64,000 bases of DNA, taken from NCBI GenBank assembly GCA_963921195.1, contig OY992540.1, forward strand, positions 11,042,766 to 11,106,765, in the 5' to 3' direction. The stretch is from Pegoplata infirma (taxonomy: Eukaryota; Arthropoda; Insecta; Diptera; Anthomyiidae). The notes beneath the pieces were generated by a model. The model was not told where the DNA came from, made no database searches, and was given only the letters and a program-made list of their open reading frames with translations. Shown here one piece after another: positions 42,116-52,489 of the stretch. The translations under genes and the position numbers were made by a program. Position 1 is the stretch's first letter. Each line of letters begins with the position of its first letter.

Positions 42116-45100
42116 GGGGTGATGTTCCTCCTACAAAACACACCTCACAAAAGAAAACATCAATACAATGTGAAGAAACCCGATTAACTGCTACAATGCT
42201 CATTGGGAATAAGACTATAACCGCCACTATTGATACTGGTGCTACGCGTAGTTTTATAAGAAAGGAATATATAAAAAAATTAAATGTTAAACCCACTTAT
42301 GTACAAGAAAATGTAGATGTTGTTTTAGCCGATGGCTCCAAACGGTCCGTCACACGAGCAGCTCAATTCGTCGTTACTCTTGGAAATATCACCGCTAAAT
42401 GTACGTTTTTGATAATGTCTGAATTTAACGAGAATATTATTCTGGGCTTGGATTTCTTATGTGTTTTTAACACCACCATTAACTGTGCTGGTTTATCAGT
42501 CAGATGTGAAAAGAAATGTCCCAGAACTGCAAGCTGTCGAGTGATAACTGAACCAAGAGAAAATAGCTATAGCGAGGTGAGTGAAGAAAATGAGGAACAC
42601 CTTATAAATAATGCTATAGTCGGTCATCGTAGTAGCGCCGATCATACTCCGGAAGAGCAAAGCCAAATTCACGAATTTTTAAATACTGAACTTCCGAAAT
42701 TTCAAAATTTAAATGGACTTTCTAATATAGCCGAACATAAAATAATAATGACGGATGATCGTCCAATTAAAATACGTTACGCGCAAAGAAATCCAGCCAT
42801 GCAGGCTATGATCGACACTGAGGTAAATAAACTGATTGAACGTGGATGTATTGAACCATCATGTAGCCCTTACAGTTTTCCCATCACGCTAGTGAAAAAG
42901 AAAAATGGCACGTGGAGAACATGCATCGATTTTCGTCAACTAAATAGTAGGTCAGTGCCTGATGCTTATCCTTTACCAAGAATAGATACAATTTTAAATC
43001 GTCTGCGAAATGCTAAATATGTAAGTAGCCTCGATCTTAAAGATGGCTATTGGCAAATTCCAATGGAAGAAAATAGCAAAAAGTATACCGCGTTCGCTGT
43101 AACGGGACGTGGATTATACCAGTGGCGTGTTATGCCATTTGGCCTCCATTCCGCTCCGGCTACTTTCCAAAGAGCCCTAGATAGTGTAATAGGCCCAGAT
43201 ATGGAACCGCATGCCTTTGCTTATTTGGACGACATAATCGTTATCGGTAAAACACTAGAAGAACATTTGGCGAATTTAAAAGAAGTTTTTAGACGGTTAC
43301 GGGCAGCAAATCTTAAAATTAATCCAGAAAAATGTGAATTTTTCAAACGTGAGACAAAATATTTGGGACATGTAGTAAGTGGCGAGGGTATCAAAACTGA
43401 GCCTGAAAAGGTTTCAGCTATTGCTACAATGAAACCACCGAGATGTGTAAAAGAGGTCCGACGGTTTCTCGGAGTCGCATCCTGGTATAGGAGATTTGTT
43501 CCAGATTTTTCAACGATTTCTCAACCCCTTACACAACTACTAAAAAAAGGCAAACATTGGAAGTGGGGAGATGACCAGCAAAAAGCTTTCGAAACCCTAA
43601 AAACCAAGTTAACAGAAGCTCCCGTCTTAGCATGTCCAGATTTTGAAAAAACCTTCACTCTTCAGACAGATGCCAGTGATTACGGTCTCGGGGCCGTCCT
43701 TACTCAAGAACTCGATGGTGCAGAACGAGTCATCGCATATGCAAGTCGTCATTTAAACAACGCAGAAAAGAACTACTCAGCAACCGAAAAGGAATGCCTA
43801 GCAATTATTTGGGGTATCCGTAAAATACGGCCTTACTTAGAAGGTTACCAATTTATTGTCATAACTGATCATCTTTCTCTCAAGTGGTTGAATTCCATTG
43901 AAAGTCCATCGGGAAGATTAGCTAGATGGGCTTTAGAACTTCAACAATTTAATTTCACCATCCAATATCGCAAGGGCAAACAAAATGTTGTCGCCGACGC
44001 ATTATCACGCCAACCGCTTGAAGCACTCAACAGCGCAAGCGTTCAACCTGCCGCCGCCACAGAATGCCCCTGGTTAAGAAATAGAATGAAAGAGGTACGT
44101 GACCATCCAGAAAAATATTCAGATTATTCTATTGTCGATGGTCAACTATATCGCCACTTTCCCCGACATTGGAATGATGACGACGGTACGCCCTGGAAAT
44201 TGTGTGTAGCCAGTCCCCTCAGAAATCGTGTTTTAGAAGAAAACCATTGTACCGCCACGGCCGGACACTTGGGGATAAGGAAAACCATTGATAGAATTGC
44301 AAGTCGGTATTATTGGCCCGGAATGTTCAGGGACGTCAGTCGTTTTGTTCGCCGTTGTGAATCCTGCCAACAATTCAAGGGCAGTCAACAACCTCCAGCC
44401 GGACAAATGTTAACCCGCATTGCGGAAGAGCCATGGTCAACCGTCTGTGCAGATTTTGTGGGACCATTACCAAGATCAAAGCACGGCTGCACTATGCTGC
44501 TAGTATTTTTCGATAAATTTTCCAAATGGAATGAGCTAGTTCCCCTGAGAAAAGCCACCGCTGAAGGCCTGGTTAAAGCGTTTCGGGAACGCATAATCTC
44601 TCGATATGGCGTGCCAAAGATCCTCATTACAGACAATGGTAGCCAATTCACGTCTCGAATTTTTCAAAAATATTTAAAAGAGGTTGGAGTACATCAACAA
44701 CTTACGGCCCCATACACCCCCCAAGAAAATCCAACGGAACGTGCCAACAGAACAATTAAAACGATGATTGCTCAGTTTTCCGAACAACAACACAATCGGT
44801 GGGATGAACTTCTTCCCGAGATAATGTTAGCCATGAATACCAGTGTGTCTGAATCAACGGGATATTCTCCTGCGTTCCTCACTCAAGGACGAGAACCCCG
44901 CTTGCCGAATGCATTATATGATGAAGTGACTATTGGAACGGGAGCGCGGCCACATACTCCAGAAGAACGAGCAACAGAATTAAAAGAAATATTCACAATC
45001 GTCAAACGAAATTTAGTAACGGCGTCACAAAACCAACAACGTCACTATAATCTACGTCGTCGAACATGGAAACCAAAAATAGGAGACCTAGTATTGGTTC

Positions 45101-45276
45101 GACAACATCCTTTATCAAAAGCCATCGACAACTTTGCCGCAAAACTAGCACCAAAGTATGGGGGGCCATTTACTGTTGAAGAATTTGTTTCACCTGTTAT
45201 CGTTAGGATCCGGGGGGATAAAAATAGAGAAACGCGCACTGCACACATTAGTGAACTTAAACCTTATAATCAATAA
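42070..45276 (+). CDS. pol: Pol polyprotein: protease, reverse transcriptase, RNase H, integrase
   Basis: The frame is open from 42070 and lies -1 to gag, so it is most likely made as Gag-Pol by frameshifting; the first ATG is at 42196 and positions below count from it. Protease: D13-T14-G15, ILGLDFL near 82. Reverse transcriptase about 230-405: DLKDGYWQ, MPFGL, catalytic YLDD at 343-346. RNase H about 485-605: D492, E531/E533, D558, D601. Integrase: zinc-binding H684, H691, C721, C724; catalytic D753, D813, E848 (34 residues between the last two, one fewer than the usual 35, in the NPTER form). A GPY/F-type C-terminus has GGPF at 989-992. No stop or lost catalytic residue seen. Confidence 0.97.
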   Translation, partial: LSSKSGKRPRRSSKLRGDVPPTKHTSQKKTSIQCEETRLTATMLIGNKTITATIDTGATRSFIRKEYIKKLNVKPTYVQENVDVVLADGSKRSVTRAAQFVVTLGNITAKCTFLIMSEFNENIILGLDFLCVFNTTINCAGLSVRCEKKCPRTASCRVITEPRENSYSEVSEENEEHLINNAIVGHRSSADHTPEEQSQIHEFLNTELPKFQNLNGLSNIAEHKIIMTDDRPIKIRYAQRNPAMQAMIDTEVNKLIERGCIEPSCSPYSFPITLVKKKNGTWRTCIDFRQLNSRSVPDAYPLPRIDTILNRLRNAKYVSSLDLKDGYWQIPMEENSKKYTAFAVTGRGLYQWRVMPFGLHSAPATFQRALDSVIGPDMEPHAFAYLDDIIVIGKTLEEHLANLKEVFRRLRAANLKINPEKCEFFKRETKYLGHVVSGEGIKTEPEKVSAIATMKPPRCVKEVRRFLGVASWYRRFVPDFSTISQPLTQLLKKGKHWKWGDDQQKAFETLKTKLTEAPVLACPDFEKTFTLQTDASDYGLGAVLTQELDGAERVIAYASRHLNNAEKNYSATEKECLAIIWGIRKIRPYLEGYQFIVITDHLSLKWLNSIESPSGRLARWALELQQFNFTIQYRKGKQNVVADALSRQPLEALNSASVQPAAATECPWLRNRMKEVRDHPEKYSDYSIVDGQLYRHFPRHWNDDDGTPWKLCVASPLRNRVLEENHCTATAGHLGIRKTIDRIASRYYWPGMFRDVSRFVRRCESCQQFKGSQQPPAGQMLTRIAEEPWSTVCADFVGPLPRSKHGCTMLLVFFDKFSKWNELVPLRKATAEGLVKAFRERIISRYGVPKILITDNGSQFTSRIFQKYLKEVGVHQQLTAPYTPQENPTERANRTIKTMIAQFSEQQHNRWDELLPEIMLAMNTSVSESTGYSPAFLTQGREPRLPNALYDEVTIGTGARPHTPEERATELKEIFTIVKRNLVTASQNQQRHYNLRRRTWKPKIGDLVLVRQHPLSKAIDNFAAKLAPKYGGPFTVEEFVSPVIVRIRGDKNRETRTAHISELKPYNQ
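42085..42132 (+). promoter_or_regulatory. -1 ribosomal frameshift signal between gag and pol
   Basis: The heptamer G-GGA-AAC (42085-42091) sits exactly in gag frame as X-XXY-YYZ. Five nt later a stem forms: 42097-42102 with 42127-42132 (6 bp), a 1x2 internal loop, then 42104-42108 with 42120-42124 (5 bp), leaving an 11-nt loop. The loop GGGG (42116-42119) could also pair with the spacer CCCC (42093-42096), giving a pseudoknot. The pol frame is open from 42070, so a -1 shift here enters pol and bypasses the gag stop at 42113. Confidence 0.85.
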
Positions 45277-45375
45277 ATTTTAAACCAATGTTCAAATACA
45301 TTTTACTAATGCATCTCTATTTTTTTTTATCTCGCCTAGATCCATCAAAGAAGTAAAAAGAAAAATTAATTGAAG

Positions 45376-46011
45376 ATGAGCGACAAATGTACACAGACAA
45401 AAAAAAGGGTTCAACGCTCGTTGGAGCAATCAACACGCCGAAGAAAACGTAGATCCACTAAGGCCACCCAATGTGAACCACCACAGAAGAAAAACCACAT
45501 TACAAAGACTCGCCCGTTTCGAATGGAGTCGTGTTCGTCATCATCGACATCGTCGTCGTCATCATCACCATCGTTATCACCATTCTCTTCTTCATCGTTC
45601 ACTGCATCATCGTCATCGTCATCATCACCATCGTCATCACCATTCTCTTCTTCATCTTTTACAACATCATCCTCATCATCATCATGCTCTTCTTCATTTT
45701 TAATATCATCATCAACATCCTTATCGTTATCATCGACATCAGCATCATCTTTGGCGTCATCCTTCATCATTGTCGTCATCATCATTATTGTCGTCATCAT
45801 CATTGACATCATCGAAATCATTGTCATCATCATCGATATTGTCATCATCAACATCATCATAATCGACATTGTCATCAACACTATGATCATAATCGACATT
45901 GTCATCATCAACTTCACCATCGGCGAAAATATCGTTGTCACCATCGAAATCACCTTATTCTTCCTCATCGACATCACCTTCTACACTCGCTATGAAGGAA
46001 ATCGTTATTGA
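45376..46011 (+). CDS. Third ORF of element 2, low-complexity, unknown function
   Basis: From ATG 45376 the frame gives 211 codons in the place where some Ty3/gypsy elements carry env. The first ~55 residues are complex and basic (KKR, RRRKRRS) with two Cys (KCTQT, ATQCEPP). Then a TCATCG/ATC trinucleotide tract (about 45536-45950) gives a Ser-rich run that shifts phase into an Ile/Val-rich run. A hydrophobic C-terminus follows. I see no signal peptide, furin site or envelope motif. The complementary strand is also open (45411-45977, Asp/Met-rich) because the repeat lacks stops either way. It may be a real accessory ORF or a non-coding tract; only the N-terminal part looks protein-like. Confidence 0.45.
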   Translation: MSDKCTQTKKRVQRSLEQSTRRRKRRSTKATQCEPPQKKNHITKTRPFRMESCSSSSTSSSSSSPSLSPFSSSSFTASSSSSSSPSSSPFSSSSFTTSSSSSSCSSSFLISSSTSLSLSSTSASSLASSFIIVVIIIIVVIIIDIIEIIVIIIDIVIINIIIIDIVINTMIIIDIVIINFTIGENIVVTIEITLFFLIDITFYTRYEGNRY

Positions 46012-46043
46012 GTTTACTGCTGGACAGGTCTCTCAAAATTGAT

Positions 46044-46052
46044 GAGGGGGGG
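46044..46052 (+). other. Polypurine tract
   Basis: GAGGGGGGG, followed by TAA and then the 3' LTR. It is the expected plus-strand primer site. Confidence 0.85.
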
Positions 46053-46055
46053 TAA

Positions 46056-47000
46056 TGTGACGACCAAAAGTCACATATTCGTTTTTGGCCACATCCCTAA
46101 AGATTATTATATTTATTTAGTTCCTACTGGAATATATTATATTTATTATTATTAAGATTAGAATAGCGCCACCTAGTATAGGATAGTAGAATTAAGATAC
46201 TACAGAAAATACGACACTAAATCATGTTCTTACCAGAAATATACAACACAGAGCTACTACTATAAAATTGCCACACTGTTTATAAAGCAGCTGTTAGGAT
46301 CGTGTCAATGTAGTTGTGTCTGTTAGTGTGTAGCACAGTTGGGTATAAAAGAAGGAACTCAACAGAAATTTAGTGAGTCAGCCAGTAGACGGCAAAGTGG
46401 TAAGACCTCTAGTACGGCGCATACCTTAGAAGATCGTGGCAACACCCGACTTCTCATTAAAGGGAGCAAAGTAACTACAAGGAAATCGTGATCTCATCAG
46501 CTTCCCTTGTTTTGCCGAGTATGGTAGTAGAGTTCGTAGTCTCACTCGGCTCTCATCACGCTACAACTCACCGTCACCCTGCATTACAGCCGAGTTCGTG
46601 GTTTCACCAGACTCTCGTAGCTACCATTCACTCGTCTCACGTGATTTTTAAGAGTAAATGTTTTAAAAGTGGTTTCACCCCTCTCAATTAATATTGCTAC
46701 TCTCCGACGTTCACACCGTTCGAGAGTATAAAAGAGCCAGAGGTTCCACCCGTCTCATTGGTACTGCCGCCCATCATAAATCCTTGTCGTCTGGCTTCAC
46801 CGACGTGATTTTGTGTCGTACCTAATTTTAAGTCGCATAAGTGGAAAATATTTAAATAAATGAACATTATAACGTTTTATGAAAAGAAATCAATTAAAAC
46901 GTGTTTTCACTCTCTCTTGGACAAAAATAAATAAGTGTAGCGAACCCTGGACAGCCGCGAGTTTTGCCCCAGCAATCAAGTGGAAAAACACGTCGTTACA
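46056..47000 (+). mobile_element. 3' LTR of element 2 (945 bp)
   Basis: Identical to the 5' LTR except A at 46723, and followed by the AGGT duplication at 47001-47004. ORFs inside it (46488-46691, 46879-47091) are not genes. Confidence 0.96.
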
Positions 47001-47004
47001 AGGT

Positions 47005-47460
47005 CCACATCCAAAGTTTAAACAATCTCTTATTGGAAGTGAAATTTTGTGTGATTTCTTCAATTTTTACATTCCAATGCATGTCAAATGAGTATCGTGG
47101 AACTTACCATTTTGAAATTAAGCCTCAATGATAGAGTATAGTCTGTAGATTAAACACAAGTTAACAAAAATTGTAATGGTCTCCAACTTAATGCTAGTTT
47201 GCAAAACAAAAAAAAATGACCTGAATTTATTAAAAAACTAAATTTGCAAATATCTTAAAAACTAAAGCTAACTTTGATATTTGGAACACAGATTCGGAAT
47301 CAGTATACCAAAATCTACTAGAAATCATGTACAGCATTCTATAAGCATCAAATTTCTTAAATTTTGTTCCTCCGTGTAATGTAATCTTCCTTTTTCCTAA
47401 AGAAAAAGTCCTAAGATCTGAGCCAAAAAAATATTTTTTTTTTTTTCAAATTAAATATAT
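47005..47460. other. AT-rich DNA
   Basis: No gene. Continuation of the sequence interrupted at 39429. Confidence 0.5.
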
Positions 47461-47468
47461 TCTGAAAC

Positions 47469-48106
47469 CATAGATGGGACTAATTAATTAAAGGGACCAA
47501 TTAATTGATGGTTTAATTACCATTTAATTGATGTCAATGGTAATGAAATTTTTTTCATTACCATTGGTTGTATCAATTGTACCAATTAAATTACTTATCA
47601 ATTTAATTACTAATGAAAATTAAAAAAAAAATAATTACCATTGGTATGGCATTACTTAAAAAAAATAATTACCATTAGTAAAAGTCGTCACAATATTGTC
47701 AAAATCGTTAATATTTGGAAAGATCTGTTGTTTTTTGTATGGTGTTTTAGTTTTTCACATTTTATAAACCAAACACACGTTGATTGCCTTTGTATAACAC
47801 AATATTTGAAATTTTTATTTGCGTTTTGTTTTTTGGCTTTAACATTTTCATATTTTTTTTGTAAAAACATACTTTGATGTTTAAATTTTTAACTTTTCAA
47901 AAAAACAAAAATGTGCAAACCAATGGTTTTGAAACCAATTATAATTGGTGTTTTTCAACAATTGGTGCATTTCATTACCATTAGTAATTATTTTTTCAAT
48001 TAAAAAAATGTAATTACCATTAAATGGTAATGAAAATTTTTTCATTACCATTGATATCAACCAATGGTAATTAAATTTCAATGGTAATGAAAAATTCCCA
48101 TCTATG
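47469..48106. mobile_element. hAT-like MITE, 8 bp duplication TCTGAAAC (638 bp)
   Basis: TCTGAAAC is repeated at 47461-47468 and 48107-48114. Ends are CATAGATGGGA and TCCCATCTATG. Both halves are full of ATTACCATT/AATGGTAAT motifs, parallel to the GGTAACGGTA repeats in the element at 15477. ORFs 47641-47877 and 47881-48081 show no domain. Confidence 0.87.
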
Positions 48107-48130
48107 TCTGAAACAAGTAAATACCCTTAA

Positions 48131-49215
48131 CCTTTAACTGTCGAGGTGGTGGTAAATTTTACCCTTTCGTAAAATTTTTTTGAATTATTCTCTTCCATTG
48201 CACTCTATTATTTTCATTTTCTAAGTATCTTCACAAATCGCAATCTTTAATATATAGTTGTGTTTTGGTGAAGCTAGGCTTAGCAAGAGCCGAGCAATGG
48301 ACATGCTGGTGTAAAAATTACCACTCGTCGGCATTTACGTAAGTTTTTCTTTGGAAATATTTTACCCCATGCCAGCATTAGCGTAAGTATTCAGTTGAAA
48401 AATATTGACCACACCTCGAAATAAACGTTAGGTTTTAATAGAATTATTTTTACCACTCCTCGGATATGTTGTTAGTAAAAAATTAAAAGAGTCATTAAAG
48501 CCAAATTAAAGGGGAACTTTGTATGGGTGACCAAATCTAAACACGAACCGGTGATTTCCACTTGATATAAATTGGAATTTCAGCAAAAGCAATTGATAGT
48601 TGCGGTGTATCGCGCTTACATTGTGTACGTGGACAGATGGTCGGACGGACAGACAGATACACTGTCAGACGGAAATCACTAAATCAACGCAAAAAACGAT
48701 TCTGAGTTGTTCGGCATACTTGAAAGTTGGTTAGGACCTGTATTTCGGGTAGTAAGTTTTCCTTACTTTTTTTACTTACTCTGTTATACCCTGTACCACT
48801 GAGTGGTGGAGGGTCTAAAAACCTCCAAAAAGGTTGACCTGTAGTTTCTTCAATTAATTGTTTTTCTCTACGATCTCTTATATTTCTCAAAATGTATACA
48901 TTTGACTGTAAATTAACATCCATCAAAATTTTGGTTTATATTTTATTAATAATTTTTTTATAAGTTTTCCTTGTGACGTTTTTTTTTACATAAAAAAAAG
49001 GTTCGTGAAATAAAGTAACTGTTATGATGAAAATAGCTTATATTTTTTTTAAGTTTTACATTTATTGTTATTATTAATGTTGTAACTTAGTTTTAAAAAA
49101 CAAATAATTATAAAAAAATATTTTTTATTAATTTTTGTTTAAAAAATTAAAAAGGGGTAAAATTTACCACCACGTCATAAACTATGCTCCAAAAATTCAC
49201 CTCGTCAGTTAAAGG
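48131..49215. mobile_element. piggyBac-like MITE, TTAA duplication (1085 bp)
   Basis: TTAA flanks both ends (48127-48130, 49216-49219). Ends CCTTTAACTGTCGAGGTG and CACCTCGTCAGTTAAAGG differ by one base, and GGTGGTAAATTTTACCC mirrors near both. TTAA targets and CC-starting ends are typical of piggyBac. A fragment with GGACGGACAGACAGA and TATACCCTGTACCACTG (about 48620-48822), a further mini-me/DINE-like type, lies inside. No transposase. Confidence 0.83.
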
Positions 49216-49219
49216 TTAA

Positions 49220-50814
49220 TACGACTGCATCAATTATGCCATTTTACTTGAATATCCATATCGTATTTTAGAAATTAAAAAACTAAAAATATTCTGTAAT
49301 CTGTATTTGTTCAAAGTCTTCTCAGACATACAGCATGAAGTTTGTTTTGTATTTAAATTCTTCTGTAAGGATATTTTTTTGTTTCCTGTTACCCTATTAC
49401 AATAGAATGCATTGCAAGGATGTTTGTTATGAAATAAAACACTTTGCTTTTTTAGAAATAGTACGAAACGAGTATGGTTTGATATGTTACAATTGAAATT
49501 TCATTTGCACTTGCAAACAAATAGACTAACAGGCAAACAAATTAACACTAGGGGAATTCGCAAAGTAAATTAGTTATTCAGTTGGCCCGGTCCGCGTTGC
49601 TGGCCCAAATACATGATCATTGTTATATTTCGTCTCGCTTCAAATGTATAGCCCTGCAAAAAATGTAATGAGTTTCTAGGCTTACAAAAATTTGTGGGCG
49701 TGGTTTTAAAGACCCGATTAGGCAGATAATCTTCAAATTATATTTTAGGAACAAAAAAAAATTACCATGTCTTAGACTTTGTGAACTGTACAAATTTAAA
49801 ACTTCTTTAGTATCATTGCGAACAATACAAAAAATAAATTATGGTTATCCTTTGTTCTTATCGTGAGCTATTGCCTTGTGTTCAAACAAACCTTTATAGT
49901 TTTCCCAAATTTTTCATTTTTCGGGACACTTTTCTCACATATATATTTGTTAAAACAAACAATTATATGGACTATTACGAACATATGTATAAAAAAAAGT
50001 TAGCCAAATCGGTCCAGGCGACCTCAAGTGTTAGAAATTTTAAGGATATTGAAAAATAGGGGCTTTGAAGTGGGCTTTGAAATTTCCGTAAAATTTTTAC
50101 TTAGACTATAATGATGATTAAAGAAAAAAATACCAAATCAGGCCAGTCCTTCTCCGATTTAAGATGTATTGAAAAAAGTGGGAGTGGACAATTTTTCTTA
50201 CCACAAAAACCTTAGTTGTACTATCACGAACGTCAACAAATACTACTGATACACAGTGGACGGTTTGTATGGAAAACGCGCGCATCGAAGTTTTTTGACA
50301 ATATCTTCTAAACGGTTAGGAGTTGTAAAACAAAATTAGGCATTCTAAAAACTAGGGACCTTAAGCAATTAAAGCTGTGATCAAAGTTTGTTGTCCTCCT
50401 TGCACCCTACATATAAATTGAATGCAAAGTTGGTTAATTTATTTATATGAACAAATGCTAAAAAAATGTTAAGATCATTGACATTTTTGATATATTGTTA
50501 CTGAATGTCGTTCGGGTAGAGTAAATATACATCATTAAACATTATTAGTTAAAATACATGTAAAAAATTGAGTTAAATTATGACCAAATGTATCGACTTT
50601 TTTAGTTAACAAATCTGACAATATAAATATATAAGTGGAATTGCTTGTATCAAACCTATTTAAAATTGCACAAAAAAATATAAATTTAATATTTGCAAAC
50701 ATTACCTTTCACCCTACACTAAAATATCCGACACGTATGACTTATTATCAATTTTATTTTATTGATTTATAATAAATAAATAGTAGTAATAAACCAAAAA
50801 TGAATAATAACAGG
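49220..50814. other. Intergenic DNA; CCCGGTCCGCGTTGCTGGCC head at 49577 and AAATCGGTCCAG units
   Basis: At 49577 the head GGCCCGGTCCGCGTTGCTGG matches the element at 54569. From 49670 two to three units containing CCAAATCGGTCCAG and GTGGGCGTGG follow, then AT-rich DNA from 50220. This may be the left part of a carrier element whose array resumes at 52490. Confidence 0.5.
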
Positions 50815-51125
50815 ATTAAAACATTAACCCTAGGATGTCTGACTGCCTGGGCAGTGGAAAGTGACTCTACTGGGCCTGGCGAGGCCCTTACAATTTTTTC
50901 CCCTTTTAAGCTTTTAATTGATTGCTGGGATTGCGTAGCATGTAGAAGACTTGTACCACGCTAATTGTTAATGCGTGGCTCAGACTTGGGCGTGGGGTGT
51001 TGGTGGGTGTTAATGGCGACTACTTAAAATCAACATGGGCCTCGAAAAGCCCAGATGAACATGCTACGGTTAAAAAACAAATTCACATAGACACGATAAT
51101 GCAATATCGTAATAAATAAATAAAA
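50815..51125 (+). mobile_element. GC-richer block ending in (AATA)n, possible non-LTR 3' end
   Basis: The block (GGATGTCTGACTGCCTGGGC.., TGGGCCTGGCGAGGCCC, TGGGCCTCGAAAAGCCC) is distinctly GC-richer than its surroundings and ends AATAAATAAATAAAAAAAA. That suggests the 3' tail of a non-LTR retrotransposon or a SINE. No coding sequence or target duplication identified. Confidence 0.4.
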
Positions 51126-52489
51126 AAAAATAGTTCTTTTGTATTAGTTGCAATAGTTCCTTTGGATAAGGAACCTTTTTTTACGAAGTTCGATGTTTCT
51201 TCACGTAAAATGGAAATTTTTGGATCTGATTCTACCATAAATTTTTGAAAAATATCTTTTAGATTGTTTATTCTTGAATTTTTTCTGCTAAAATTGCTTT
51301 AGTAAATCTTAAAATATTTATGCGACCTTTCTAACGATTCTTCTGATAACTGACCTAATATTTAAATTGTATAAGTTAGTTAATGAATTGCTTACATAGT
51401 TCAAAATATTTTTATTACCAACTGGTAACACCGAATTTTGAATAATCTTACTTCCGTGTATCAGGACCTTATGTACAGTAGGACTCATTGTCCACCATCC
51501 ATACATTGAGATTATAAGTTTTGCTGTGACGAATTACTTAACTCAATAAAAATTTGACAATTTTTAACTTTTTTTTATTTTTAACACTTAAATGTGTTTA
51601 TTACTCCCATTTGGTAAATAGCTATTTTACTTTTTATTGGTAATAGTTTTTTACTCCTTTTTAGTAAAACGAGAGTAACTAAGTACTTATTTATCTTAAT
51701 TCTCATCACTATTTATTTTTGTCTCACGCCCTTGTTAAAATAATTAGTGTTTCAACAAGTAACTACTTATTAACATTTGTTCCGGATTACAAATCCCATT
51801 ACTAGTAATGCCAAATTTTGCTGGGTATTTAGTTAGTTTCTCAAGCCTATGCAGCATCACCAATTTTTTTTTTGTAAATATCTACTTAAATAGGTTGAAG
51901 CTGATATTTAATAATTTCGAAAAATAAAAATTTAAAAAAATAAATATATATAAGTTTTTTTTTTCCTTTTATGGACCCTACTTTGAAGCCTTATCCTGTA
52001 TCTAATTGCAAGTTACTGCAGACGAAATAAAGTTCCTCGTTTAGATAAATACCTCTAGTTTCACCCCATATTGAATTTGTCTGTATCCACAAGGTTCCAC
52101 AAAAGATGCAGTCTATAATTTAGAGTCTTTTTTACACATTTCTTAAAAAATTTCAAAATTTGGCAGTCAATTAACGAATAACGCGGTTTAAAATTTTAGC
52201 TTATAAGAGCAGTTTTAATCAGTTACATATATTGTCAAAGCTGTGTTAAAATTTCAGGATGTTAGCTTACTTAGAAATAGTTTTACTCAATCATTTAAAA
52301 AAGGTTTCCAAAAAATTTTAATTTTTTTAAAAACCCTGAAAATGTTTGGACTTTGGAGAGACGCCCTGGTCAAAGTAAATGACATATAAATATTTTATGA
52401 ATGGTTTTCTATCCCCTAGGATGCCTTTTATCAAACCCATGTTCAACCGATCAAATCGCGGACAATTTTGATTTTCTTACGATGCGCGT
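51126..52489. other. AT-rich intergenic DNA
   Basis: No gene recognised. A TTTTGCTGGG motif at 51816-51825 resembles a MITE end, but I could not find its partner. Confidence 0.45.

Larger units (their letters stand above)
39430..47000 (+). mobile_element. Complete Ty3/gypsy LTR retrotransposon (7571 bp, element 2)
   Basis: Order: LTR, primer site, 640 nt A-rich leader, gag, pol in -1 frame, third ORF, polypurine tract, LTR. AGGT flanks both sides (39426-39429, 47001-47004). The LTRs differ at one of 945 positions (G40097 against A46723), and gag and pol have no internal stops, so insertion is recent and the copy may be competent. Protein order protease-RT-RNase H-integrase defines Ty3/gypsy. 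No convincing envelope gene is present. It shares LTR ends, primer site and gag with element 1 at the left edge. Confidence 0.97.

Noticed and set aside
45411..45977. 188-codon Asp/Met-rich ORF on the minus strand of element 2
   Set aside because: It is the complement of the TCATCG repeat tract and is antisense to the retrotransposon; openness follows from the repeat composition.
45376..46011. Envelope gene making element 2 an infectious errantivirus-like element
   Set aside because: No signal peptide, cleavage site, fusion peptide or envelope similarity; the body is a trinucleotide repeat.
51780..51830. MITE end TTTTGCTGGG
   Set aside because: No matching left end or target duplication found nearby.
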